A stretch of 64,000 nucleotides of DNA, taken from assembly GCA_950097015.1 (NCBI GenBank), contig CATNEN010000037.1, positions 496,001 through 560,000 of the forward strand. The letters are read 5' to 3'. Under the pieces are notes generated by a model. The model did not search any database. It was not told the origin of the DNA and saw only the letters and a program-made list of their open reading frames with translations. This document shows positions 11,113-21,959 of the stretch, piece by piece; the first letter of the stretch is position 1; each line of letters opens with the position of its first letter. The translations under genes and the position numbers were made by a program. Origin of the DNA: Macrostomum hystrix (lineage: Eukaryota > Platyhelminthes > Macrostomidae).

Positions 11113-11667
11113 CAATGGATTGTTAAATAACAAGCAAGCAGTAATGTAATAGCTAGTATTTTTATTATTGACACCAGATACACAAGAACATTAGGGCAAA
11201 CAGAGGCATGACAACACAGATCGACTGGAGTAGATCCACTCACCAAAGATATCTTGATATTTCTAAGCAATTGTTAAAGGCCAGTTGAAAAGAAAGAAAA
11301 CTAGAGTAATCTAACCCCACAAAACAGTAAATAATAACAAATCAAATCAATAAAGAGTGAATAAGAGCAATGACTGTGCTCATATGAACAGTGTCGGCAA
11401 TCCGGATCACGATGTTAAGATCATTAAACCCAGATATGATGAGTTGCTATGACAAACCCGATAACGGATGAGCTCGGCTAGACTCTTGCGAGTATCTAAA
11501 GCTTGTTTCGTCAAATAATCAAGAGGACTTCTCTTGGAAAGTAAATCTACGCTTACAACCGAATTCATTGGGAAGATAGTGACGTGACTGTGCTAATTAT
11601 CTAAAAGTAGGATTTAAAAGCTGGATTAGGATATCATCGATATTAGGATAGTAAAGACAATGATCAT
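11113..11667. other. Unique spacer
   Basis: AT-rich sequence without a recognisable gene between the SINE-like element and the degenerate repeat downstream of USO1. Confidence 0.4.
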
Positions 11668-12110
11668 AAATGGATCTGAGATGGGGATAAAAGGGATGTT
11701 CGATAGGGATAAAATGATCTGAGATTGGGATAAAACTGGGATCTGAGATGGGAATTTAACAGGGATCTGAGATGGGGATAAACAGGGATCTAAGATGGGG
11801 ATAAAACTGGGATTTGAGATGGGGGATAAAAAGGATGTTCGATAGGGATAAAATGATCTGAGATTGGGATAAAACTGGGATCTGAGATGACCGACGGACC
11901 ACCCTGAGCGGCACCGCCTCGCTGGAGGCCGTCCGGCTGCCAGGGGTTAGTGATATGGGCGGCACCGACCGCCTCCTCGCTGCGTCCGTCATGGAAGCTC
12001 CCTGCCGCTAAGTCAAGGGATCTGAGATGGGAATTTAACATGGATCTGAGATGGGGATTACACAGGGATCTAAGATGGGGATAAAACTGAGATGGGGATC
12101 ATAAATGAAT
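11668..12110 (+). repeat. Degenerate 20-22 bp repeat downstream of USO1
   Basis: Irregular copies of GATCTGAGATGGGGATAAA, interrupted by a GC-rich, non-repetitive island at 11888-12014. A block including GGATGTTCGATAGGGATAAA occurs twice (about 11693 and 11836), so part of the array was itself duplicated. Confidence 0.88.
11888..12014. other. GC-rich exon-like island inside the degenerate repeat
   Basis: A 127-bp GC-rich, non-repetitive stretch flanked on both sides by the AT-rich repeat. Both strands have frames open across it. On the minus strand it would follow a TTGACTTAG acceptor-like sequence and read GSFHDGRSEEAVGAAHITN; on the plus strand one frame ends in TAA at about 12009-12011. 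In this genome a unique GC-rich block inside a tandem array is what an exon looks like, but I recognise no family and cannot choose the strand. Confidence 0.3.
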
Positions 12111-12279
12111 CTAAATCTCAGAGAAAAATATCTCAGGCCATTAAAAAAATGAAATTTAAGACGGATTGAAAATCTGGTATTAGAGTTATAATCTTGAAAT
12201 TTGACGAAACTCAAGAGTGCAACTGAAACTGAAACTAATAGGCCTCGGTTTGCACCAGAGCAGCATCATAAATTATAAA

Positions 12280-15200
12280 TCAATTGTCCTCAAACTCTGC
12301 ACCGTCAACGTCTTCGTCATCATCGTCTCCGGCTTCGTCTTCCTCTTCAACCTTGCCGCCCAGACTCTTCACCTGCTCTTTCAGAGCCGCCAGCTTGGAG
12401 TCCTGATCGCTAAGCAGTACCAGCAGGTCTTCGTTCTCAGATTTTAGATTGTCCCGCTCGAGCTCCAACTCAGCCAGTTTCCGTTGCAACTCACCGTCAC
12501 CCTCCGACTGTGGCTGAGCAGTCTGCTCTAGTCTGAGTCGGAGTTCATTACGCTCGACCTCAATCACTAGGAGTTCGTCGATGCGTTTTTGCAGATTGTC
12601 GCGCAAAGCAGATAGGCTGGCAACTGCAGCCACTTGGGCTTCGAGTTCGGAGACGCGCTCGCGATACTGGCAATTCTCCAGCTTCACCTGGGTGGGTTGA
12701 GCAGGGGCAAACAGGCGATAAGTCAGGAGTCATGATGAGATGAGAGGGATTGACGATGGATTAGAGTCCTTCAGGTGTTGGATTAGAATCTTTCAGGTGG
12801 TGGATTAGAATCCTACAGGGGTGGATTAGAATCCTTCAGGGGGTGGATTAGAATCTTTCAGGTGGTGGATTAGAATCCTTCAGGGGGTAGATTAGAATCT
12901 TTCAGGTGGTGGATTAGAATCATTCAGGTGTGGATTAGAATCTTTCAGGTGGTGGATTAGAATCCTTCAGGTGTGGATTAGAATCCTTCAGGTGTGGATT
13001 AGAATCCTTCAGGTGATGGATTAGAATCCTTCAGGCGATGGATTTGAATCCTTCCAGTAATGGATTAGAATCCTTCAGGCAAATGGATTAGAATCCTTCA
13101 GGCGACCTGAAAGATTCTAAGGTTTAAAGGTCAAATCACATGTGACGTGTTAAATATATAATAGTAAGTAGATGGAGAAACCTGCCTGATCATAATCATC
13201 GGGAAAGTAGGCCGACGCCGACACGCCCACGCCGGCAGCTTCGCCGCTGGCAGTCGGAGCTGGCGAAGCTTTGCGCACCGTGTCTAACTCGGCCCGCAGG
13301 TTGGACAGCTCGGCCTCTTTGGCGGTCAGCTGATCGCGCAGCTGCTGCACAACGGCGGCGTCGACGCCAGGTGGCGACGAAGCCTGCTGACCGACCTGAT
13401 CAAGGCCGGTTGGCATCGAGGAGCTGGCCGATGTTGCCGAAGATGACGGCGAAATCGTCGCTGCCAGGGTAGCGCGCGACGTGGTCGCAGCCGCGGCCGC
13501 TGCCTTCAGCACGGTGTTCTGATCGCGAAGGCTGCGCACGGTTTCCTCCAAACTTGCCTTCTCCCTGGCCATCTGTTCGGCGTTGGCTTGCAAAGCATCG
13601 CAGCGGGATTTCAATTCGCGATAGCGCGAGTCCTGCTCCTTGATGAGGTCTTTGTATTGCGTCACCACCGCCTCGTGCTCCATAAACTGCTGCGGCACGC
13701 CACCAGGCCCGGAGCCGGCGCCGGAACCGCCTGCGGCGCCTAAAGTGCGACTGATCTCCGGCTCGGCGGATTTGAAAAGCCGGCTGAACTCGTGATCCAG
13801 GCTGGGCTGTGCCGGCGGCTGCGGCGACTTTAACGACTTGACAAACACCTGGGCAGAGGCAGACGGTTTAAAAACTGTTGTGGAACCTGACGACTGGGAG
13901 GGGATAACAGCATAAACCCTGACGACTGGGAGGGGATAACAGCATAAACCCTGACGACTGGGAGGGGATAACAGCATAAACCCTGACGACTGGGAGGGGA
14001 TAACAGCATAAACCCTGACGACTGGGAGGGGATAACAGCATAAACCCTGACGACTGGGAGGGGATAACAGCATAAACCCTGACGACTGGGAGGGGATAAC
14101 AGCATAAACCCTGACGACTGGGAGGGGATTACAGCCTCAACCCTGACGACTGGGTGGGGATTACAGCCTCAACCCTGACGACTGGGTGGGGATTACAGCC
14201 TCAACCCTGTGGACTGGGTGGGGATGACAGCCTCAACCCTGTGGACTGGGTGGGGATGACAGCCTCAACCCTGTGGACTGGGTGGGGATGACAGCCTCAA
14301 CCCTGTGGACTGGGTGGGATGACAGCCTCAACCCTGTGGACTGGGTGGGGATGACAGCCTCAACCCTGTGGACTGGGTGGGATGACAGCCTCAATCCTGT
14401 GGACTGGTTGGGGATGACAGCCTCAATCCTGTGGACTGGTTGGGGATGACAGCCCTAACGCTAAGGGCTTGGTGAGGATAACCCCGCTGGCTGCGGTGAC
14501 AGCGGATGCAACAATAAAAGTACAAAGGTACAGGCCAATGACTCACCTCGGACTTGGACAGCTTGCCTAGGCATTCAATAAACGGCTCCGCGCCAACTCG
14601 CCTCTCAACTAGCGCCAGCAGGTCAGCATGCCCGGCTAGGAAGCAAGCACCAAGTAGGTAAGCGTAGAGAGCCTTAACTAGGCCTTCTTCTTCGGTGTGA
14701 TCGGAGCTCTGTAATTCGGCTAGTGCCTGATTGACATTGCTTGAGCAGTTTAGAAAGGCCTTGGTAACTAGAGGGCACTGAGTCAGCCAACCGCCAAGCA
14801 GTTGTAGTAGGCCGAGCTTGCACCTGAGAAATTCACATAAAGTCAGTAAGTTTACATCAAACTATTAACTAGCTTCTTAGGAAGAGTCCGATCCCCACTG
14901 AACCCTACATTCCCATGACTCACTGAACCCTACATTCCCATGACCCACTGAACCCTACATTCCCATGACTCACTGAACCCTACATTCCCATGACTCACTG
15001 AACCCTAACTTCCCATGACTCACTGAACCCTACATTCCCATGACCCACTGAACCCTGCATTCGCATAACCCACTGAACCCTACATTCGCATAACCCACTG
15101 AACCCTACATTCCCATAACCCACTGAACCCTACATTCCCATAACCCACTGAACCCTACATTCCCATAACCCACTGAACCCTACATTCCCATGACCCACTG

Positions 15201-18200
15201 AACCCTACATTCGCATAACCCACTGAACCCTACATTCGCATAACCCACTGAACCCTACATTCCCATAACCCACTGAACCCTACATTCCCATAACCCACTG
15301 AACCTACATTCCCATAACCCACTGAACCCTACATTCCCATGACCCACTGAACCCTACATTCCCATAACCCACTGAACCCTACATTCCCATAACCCACTGA
15401 ACCCTACATTCCCATAACCCACTGAACCCTACATTCCCATGACCCACTGAACCCTACATTCCAATAACCCACTGAACCCTACATTCCCATAACCCACTGA
15501 ACCCTACATTCCCATAACCCACTGAACCCTACATTCCCATAACCCACTGAACCCTACATTCCCATAACCCACTGAACCCTACATTCCCATAACCCACTGA
15601 ACCCTACATTCTCATAACCCACTGAACCCTACATTCCATAACCCACTGAACCCTACATTCCCATAACCCACTGAACCCTACATTCCCATAACCCACTGAA
15701 CCCTACATTCTCATAACCCACTGAACCCTACATTCCCATAACCCACTGAACCCTACATTCCCATAACCCACTGAACCCTACATTCCCATAACCCACTGAA
15801 CCCTACATTCCCATAACCCACTGAACCCTACATTCCCATAACCCACTGAACCCTACATTCCCATAACCCACTGAACCCTACATTCCCATAACCCACTGAA
15901 CCCTACATTCCCATAACCCACTGAACCCTACATTCTCATAACCCACTGAACCCTACATTCCCATAACCCACTGAACCCTACATTCTCATAACCCACTGAA
16001 CCCTACATTCCCATAACCCACTGAACCCTACATTCCCATAACCCACTGAACCCTACATTCCCATAACCCACTGAACCCTACATTTCCATAACCCACTGAA
16101 CCCTACATTCACATGACTCTTAAAGAATCATCTTTCTTTTGAGCGTTCGATCCCTTAATCCATTCCTTCCTTGGGAATTTTCCTTCGCCTCCGACTCGCG
16201 TCATCAGGGCTCACCTGGCGCTAGGATTGGTAGTCAACAAATTGGCGCAGTGCTGTAGCAAGCTGACAGGCGGAGACCCCAGTCCAGTAGCCAGCTGCAC
16301 CCTCAACAGCTGCTCCTTCTGGCCCGTATTGCCGTGCACCGCGTGCAGTAGGGAAACAGCGGCTAGCCAGGCGGTGTGGGAGTCGCTGGAGAACAGGCCG
16401 GCGCAGAGCAGCTGGCCAGCGGTGATGCTGGCGGTGGCTTCCGCTGAGGCCGGCAGCAAGGTGCTGACCACGGCAGCTTGACCATCCGGATTGCGAAATA
16501 GATAGGATTGAAAGGCGTATAGCACGGCCAGGCGCAGCGGAAACGGCTGCTTCTCGTTCACCTAAGTGGACCAAGTTGCATTTTAACATTCTCAACCATC
16601 CTACTTAAAGTAGAAACGCAGGAAACGATTTAGAAATATAGTTCGAGATATTTTTTACTATGCATCAATCTGTTATACCATCCAGTGTCGCGTGTGTTAT
16701 TCCATCCAGTGTATCGTATGTTATCCCACCCAGTGTCTAGCTGTTATCCCCTCCAGTGTATCGTATGTTATCCCATCCTGTGTTTCGTATGTTATCCCAT
16801 CTAGTGTCTCATGTGTTATCCCATCCAGTGTCTAGCTGTTATCCCCTCCAGTGTCGTGTGTTATCCCATCCAGTGTATCGTGTGTTATCCCATTCAGTAT
16901 CTCGTGTGTTATCCCATCTAGTGTCCCGTGTGTTATCCCATCCAGTGTCGCGTGTGTTATTCCATCCAGTGTATCGTATGTTATCCCACCCAGTGTCTAG
17001 CTGTTATCCCCTCCAGTGTATCGTATGTTATCCCACCCAGTGTCTAGCTGTTATCCCCTCCAGTGTATCGTATGTTATCCCATCCTGTGTTTCGTATGTT
17101 ATCCCATCTAGTGTCTCATGTGTTATCCCATCCAGTGTCTAGCTGTTATCCCCTCCAGTGTCGTGTGTTATCCCATCCAGTGTATTGTGTGTTATCCCAT
17201 TCAGTTTCTCGTGTGTTATCCCATCTAGTGTCCCGTGTGTTATCCCATCCAGTGTATAGTGTGTTATCCCATCCAGTGTCTAGCTGTTATCCCCTCCAGT
17301 GTCGTGTGTTATCCCATCCAGTGTATCGTGTGTTATCCCATTCAGTATCTCGTGTGTTATCCCATATAGTGTCCCGTGTGTTATCCCATCCAGTGTATCG
17401 TGTGTTATCCCATCCAGTGTCTCGTGCGTTATCCCCTCCAGTGTATCGTGCGTTATCCCCTCCAGTGTATCGTGTGTTATCCCATCCAGTGTCTAGCTGT
17501 TACCACCTCCAGTATCGTATGTTAACCCATCCAGTGTCTCGTGTGTTATCCCCTCCAGTGTATCGTGTCTTATCCCATCTAGTGTATCGTATGTTATCCC
17601 CTCCAGTGTATCGTGTCTTATCCCATCTAGTGTATCGTATGTTATCCCATCCAGTGTCTAGTTGTTATCCCCTCCAGTGTCGTGTGTTATCCCATCCAGT
17701 GTATCGTATGTTATCCCATCCGGTGTCTCGTGTGTTATCCCATCCAGTGCATCGTGTGTTATCCCATCCACTGTCTCGTGAGTTATCATCTGCGGCGCCA
17801 TTTATCTGTCGTTACCATAGACATAAGTAGCACAACGATAGCCGGCCTAGGCGGATTAGCCGGCGCCTCAACTGCGGCGAGAAACTTTTGAGCCTCCTCG
17901 TAGCCGCGAATGCACTCGGCAACGGTGTTAATGGTCTCGGCAAGGACCTCGGCAGGAACGCCGCTGGCCATCAGAATGGCTGTTAAACGAGCCAACAGGC
18001 CGCACTGTAGAATGGCGCGCTGCGAAGCCCGGGTATTCTGACTGGAATTCTGAGGCGATACCAGCACCCGGATGACGGCCAGCATTTGTAGTACGTTGGT
18101 AACTCGCTGAGTAGTCCTACGGACAGTTGTTTGAGAGTTTAGTTACGATTTAAGTCATTTTGTGAGCATCCTGAGCATACTAAGTCAAGTAAGTCAAGAG

Positions 18201-19463
18201 CATCCTGAGCGGCATATCATATGAGCGGCACATCCGATCTAATGAGCAGAACAACCAATATTATGAACCGAGCATCCAATATTATGACCGAGCATCTAAT
18301 CGTATGAGCGGAACATCTAATCTCATGAGCAGTATATATATATTATGAGCGGCACTAGTTTTCTTGTGAGCGGAGAATCAAATAAGATGAACCTACAATT
18401 TTATGACCGAAGGATGATTTGCTAAAGATAAAATATATTGTTTTTTACGAGTGAAGCATTACCAGCCTTCGCTCTCGCCGGCCTCATTTGCGTCACCATC
18501 CGGATTTTCAAAGAAAGCCGGCAATTGGGCAATGTAGGAATTTTCTCTAAACAGAGTCTGATTTGGCGCATTGGAACGCAATAGATTCAGTAGAATTCGC
18601 ATACAATCTTCAACAACCAGGCCGCCGCAGGAGCAGCCTTCGGCAAAGATGATCTCCAATAGCCTAGGAAAAGCGTCTTCAAACACTACAATCTTCTGTA
18701 TATTAGTGTTGGTCCGAGTCAGGTGCACCAGCAGTAGAATGCCCAGATTGCGGACATACTCTCTTTGGTCGGTGAGCACATCTATTAGCCGGCCGCAGCC
18801 CTGGGGAAATGTTAATATATGCTCCTGAGTGGCTTTAGTCTGGGATTCCAGCAGTGCGGCCAGGGCCCGCAGCGCCGGCACCCGCACCCGGCTGTCTGTC
18901 TCCTCGATGCACTCCAGTACAAGGTGCACGTTGGACGATTGTTTCACAAAGATTTCGGCGAATTGGCAGCAAAGCTCGGCTTGGTCTGTGTCGGCTTCCT
19001 CCTTTGATGACGAAAGGCGGGTATTCTAACTGTCAAATTTTCTAATTGGAATTTTTTAATTTCCAACTGCAAATGCACCGAAAATACACAAATACACCGA
19101 CCGTACCAAAAAAGTTTCTGAAAGTGCCTACTGAACAGTGCCCTAACAAGTAGTATGGAATGAATGCATTCTCACCTGCGGATCGCAACTGACGATATTA
19201 AGCAGTGCCTCTAGCGAGTAGCCGCACAATTCCGGATCGCTTCGATCCTTCTCCATCACGTCGCATAGTAGGCGCATAGCCTGAGTGCCGACTTCTAAGC
19301 GAAACTTTTTAGACAACGATTTTAAAGCGCGCAGTGCATCGCGCCGATCGTCAATGAGGGTTGACGATTCCAGACGGTGGCAGAGTTTCTCTACTGTGTC
19401 CGCCCCACTAGGCGACTCGGCGCCGGCAGTTTCAGATGCTTGAAAATAGCTCCACAGTGACAT
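12280..19463 (-). CDS. USO1: General vesicular transport factor p115 (USO1), seven coding exons
   Basis: Golgin-type tether that captures COPII vesicles at the cis-Golgi with RAB1, GM130/giantin and SNAREs. Minus-strand exons: 19463..19176, 19025..18463, 18116..17816, 16561..16215, 14823..14547, 13848..13186, 12687..12280; phases agree and give 948 aa (human about 962). The armadillo-like globular head (about residues 1-590) has hallmark blocks DDRRDALRALKSLSKKFRLEVG, NTNIQKIVVFEDAFPRLL, AETINTVAECIRG, NPPRPAIVVLLMSM and KEQLLRVQLATGLGSPPVSL, each very close to vertebrate p115. From DHEFSRLFK (about 610) the coiled-coil tail begins (MEHEAVVTQYKDLIKEQDSR), with an Ala/Ser-rich insert around 690-740, then a second coil and the LLVLLSDQDSKLAALK block. 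It ends in an acidic tail (EEEDEAGDDDDEDVDGAEFEDN), as in p115. Intron 6 needs a GC donor (GATCAG|GCAGGT). Introns 2-6 contain a repeat; intron 1 (150 bp) does not. Confidence 0.95.
12765..13110 (+). repeat. 19-21 bp repeat in USO1 intron 6
   Basis: About 17 copies of a unit containing GGATTAGAATCCTTCAGGTG, with 18-21 bp length variants (TTCAGGTGGT, TTCAGGGGGT, TTCAGGTG). It starts about 75 bp from the USO1 exon-6 donor. Confidence 0.94.
13888..14470 (+). repeat. 32-bp repeat in USO1 intron 5, two sub-families
   Basis: About eight near-identical copies of a 32-bp unit (GACTGGGAGGGGATAACAGC), then about ten diverged copies (GACTGGGTGGGGATGACAGC with CCCTGTG). The homogeneous block lies next to exon 6. 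On the gene strand each copy carries CCCCTCCCAG and GTCAG, acceptor-like motifs, and the homogeneous part is open in frame with exon 6. Confidence 0.96.
14890..16110 (+). repeat. 25-bp repeat in USO1 intron 4
   Basis: About 48 copies of a 25-bp unit containing CCCACTGAACCCTACATTCC. On the USO1 sense strand it reads TGGGAATGTAGGGTTCAG, with three GGG runs per unit, giving G-quadruplex potential across 1.2 kb. It fills most of the intron. Confidence 0.97.
16665..17785 (+). repeat. 24-bp repeat with higher-order structure in USO1 intron 3
   Basis: About 47 copies of a 24-bp unit built on TTATCCCATCCAGTGTATCG. A multi-unit block is repeated at a distance of 307 bp (16756 and 17063), evidence of segmental duplication inside the array. 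The array reaches within about 30 bp of the exon-3 donor. Confidence 0.96.
18165..18420 (+). repeat. Degenerate 20-26 bp repeat in USO1 intron 2
   Basis: About ten diverged units built on TATGAGCGGCACATC / CATCTAATCT. It is much more eroded than the other arrays and probably older. Confidence 0.7.
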
Positions 19464-19951
19464 GGCTAGCCAAGGCTTGTTGCCTGAAGGTATTACAAAT
19501 CATTACATATTACATGTAGCTTGTCTAGCTGTATTTATTGGGTGGCACTATTAAAGGCTAGTACAATTACAAATGTTATATTAACTTAATTTCAACTAAC
19601 TTTATATTTTTTTTATTGTGCACTCTGAGCCTTCTTAAGCTATTTTCTAAAGTAATAATAACAAAATGCAATTAATCTTTTGGCAAGAATTCAATCCTGG
19701 TCTTACAACTTCTGGCTCTGACCCTGGAGTGAGCAATATTGTTATTTCTGACGTAAAAAATATTCACTTATTTTTACTTGCTAATTTAGTTTTCAAGAAA
19801 TTAACTAGTGATAAGGAGAAATATAATTACAAGAAATTTGAGTCATTTTGGTTATCAGATATTCTTAAAAATAAATACCTAAAGTGGCACTTAAAAAAGA
19901 AAGAAAGAAAATTTTAAGTAGCAAGGCTTAAGCCTTTTTTAAAGGAAACTA
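19464..19951. other. Upstream flank of USO1, no gene recognised
   Basis: AT-rich sequence that should contain the USO1 promoter and 5' UTR. An 83-codon plus-strand open frame (19666-19917, Lys/Phe-rich) has no recognisable family and is probably chance in AT-rich DNA. Confidence 0.35.
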
Positions 19952-20544
19952 ATTGGTTGACTGTTGTTTCATCTGCCGCCTTTTCGTCTGCCAATATACA
20001 ATGTGGTTGTTTTGTCTGCCCTAGTCCTACATTCAGTTTACTATATATAATACAAATATTTTGTGTACTGTATATTTACTTTACTAACACTGTTGCATGA
20101 GCCTATAGTGGAACAAACGTTTTAATAGATATTCCATAATTTTCTATACTTTTTGTTATAATGTTGCACATTTTTATCAGTTACATTCATAGCATTATAG
20201 TATTGCCACTTGAAGCTAGCTGCCTGCTATGCTATGTATATAAAGTATGTAATTGTTAATGCCAATAATTTTTAGTTGAATAATTTGAACGATGTTGCTT
20301 ATTTTTTTTTCTGTAACAAATGTAAAATATAAAAGTTGTGTTTTGTAGAAAATTAAAGAAAAACAAAATGTATCAATATAAATACAAAAATATACTTAAA
20401 ACTTGCCCATACTAATTTTTTTATACCTTACATTAAAAATTGTGAATAAATAAACCAAAAAATATCATAAATAAAACGGTTGTTTCATCTGCCAAAATAC
20501 TACAGCAGACAAAAACGCGGCAGACGAAACAACTGTACACCAAC
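19952..20544. mobile_element. MITE-like DNA element with TA target duplication
   Basis: A 593-bp AT-rich element with imperfect terminal inverted repeats of about 40 bp: the left end begins ATTGGTTGACTGTTGTTTC and the complement of the right end GTTGGTGTACAGTTGTTTC. Both ends abut TA (19950-19951 and 20545-20546). The motif GTTGTTTCATCTGCC or a close variant occurs four times near the ends, in both orientations, like subterminal binding sites. There is no coding capacity, so it would depend on a Tc1/mariner-type transposase elsewhere. Confidence 0.6.
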
Positions 20545-21184
20545 TATTTGCCTTTCATATAATCTCTAACTTTGAATTTTCAAATTTAAATGTATTTGTT
20601 TTGAAATGTTAAACTAGTTCCTGTTTTAGTTTTGGTGGCCAGAATATAAAAGTCGCTAAAAAAAGTACTTTTTATTTTTAGGAAAAGCAACAAATATTTA
20701 CTTGCATGGGACCATAATCCAAAGTGCAAATCTAAAATTTCAGACACATTTATCAATTGTAGCTATTGGGGTCTATTCAGATGGTGTCCAGTACACTTAA
20801 TGGAAATCAATTCCGCACTTGCACTTGCATGCCAATACTTTTCCCTGTGCATTGTGTAAGCTGGCTACTTTTTCTGTACAGCACTCAATTAAATTATTGT
20901 AAAAAACCTAGAATTATAAACTAGATTGTAGATGTGCATTGTGCAACCTAGGATTAAAGTTTTCCAGTATTTTCATGCACTTAAGAGGGTGTCTATATGG
21001 TATTTTTAGATTAGCTTATTAAATATTAGTACATTTGACTTGGGCTAGACTGGATTGGCAAATCCTGGCCCCCAGTCATTGAATCTGAGCAGAAAATTTA
21101 ATTTCCTACAATATTTCATCAAAAGCTTCATTTCACCCCTAATTTATCTCTTAAAACTTTCTTCTCTTAATATGGCTGGTAGCA
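20545..21184. other. AT-rich spacer
   Basis: Unique AT-rich sequence. I see no gene. Confidence 0.4.
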
Positions 21185-21560
21185 AAGGTTGGTGGCAGAG
21201 TGGTTATTGTTTTTGTCTTTAATACCAGCTGTCATTAAATTTTCTGCTATGGCAAGGCCCCATTTATTTGGGGTGCAGTCACAGAGAAAATGCTTGGTGG
21301 TTTGTCATGCAATTTATGCCATTGAGGGCCAATCTCTAAGGTACAGTAAAATGTTCACTGCCTAACAATAAGAAAGTTAGGGAAGATATACACACCTATG
21401 TGAGTGTGTGCTTATGTATAGTAACTATGTGCATATGTGCACAGGAGTCAGCAAAATAGGCAAATTTGCCCCCCTCACTGGCTATAGGTCCAGTGTCACT
21501 AAATGATGTGCTATTGCCCACAGACCTATTGCAATTACTTTTATTCTTATTTTATAACTG
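21185..21560 (+). mobile_element. tRNA-headed SINE, family A, old copy
   Basis: Diverged copy (mostly C-to-T and G-to-A changes) of the SINE immediately downstream. The head GTTGGTGGCAGAGTGGTTAT keeps an A-box-like stretch but the B box is degraded. The body keeps TTTATTTGGGGTGCAGTCAC and the CAGGAGTCAGCAAAATAGGC block, ending in a T-rich (ATTCTTATTTT) tail into which the next copy inserted. Confidence 0.85.
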
Positions 21561-21574
21561 ACAGCAGATGCCCT

Positions 21575-21949
21575 CAAAAGAGGGTCGGTAGCAGAGCAGT
21601 TATTGCATTTGCCTCTCGTACCACGGTCCCTAAGTTCGATTCCACGGCGAGGCCACATTTATTTGGGGCGCAGCCGCAAAGAGAAGGCTTGGGGGCTTGT
21701 TGTGCAATTTACGCCCTTGTGGGCCAACCTCCAAGGCACAGTGAAGTATACACTGCCTGACAATGAGAAAGTCAGGGCAGATGTACACACCTGTGTGAGT
21801 TTATGCCTGCATACAGTATCTGAGTGCATGTGTGCTCAGGAGTCAGCGAAATGGGCAGAATTGCCTCCTCGCTGGCTTGCGGGTCTAGTGTCACTAAATG
21901 ATGTGCCACTGCCCGCAGCCCTCCTGCAGTTATTATTAATTATTATTAT
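21575..21949 (+). mobile_element. tRNA-headed SINE, family A, young copy with target duplication
   Basis: A 375-bp SINE with a Pol III promoter-like head: A box in GGTAGCAGAGCAGTTATTGC and B box AGTTCGATTCC. The body contains CGCAGCCGCAAAGAGAAGGC, a CAGTGAAGTATACACTGCC stretch and CAGGAGTCAGCGAAATGGGC, and the 3' end is an ATT-rich tail. The flanking 10-mer CAGATGCCCT at 21565-21574 and 21950-21959 is a target-site duplication, which fixes the borders. Confidence 0.9.
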
Positions 21950-21959
21950 CAGATGCCCT

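Noticed and set aside
15000-16110. Telomere-like sequence (TAGGGTT on one strand)
   Set aside because: The motif occurs once per 25-bp unit with unrelated spacer; it is an intronic minisatellite of USO1, not a TTAGGG tract.
21575-21650. Functional tRNA gene
   Set aside because: A- and B-box-like motifs are present but the cloverleaf cannot be completed, and the sequence continues into a repeated SINE body with a target duplication.
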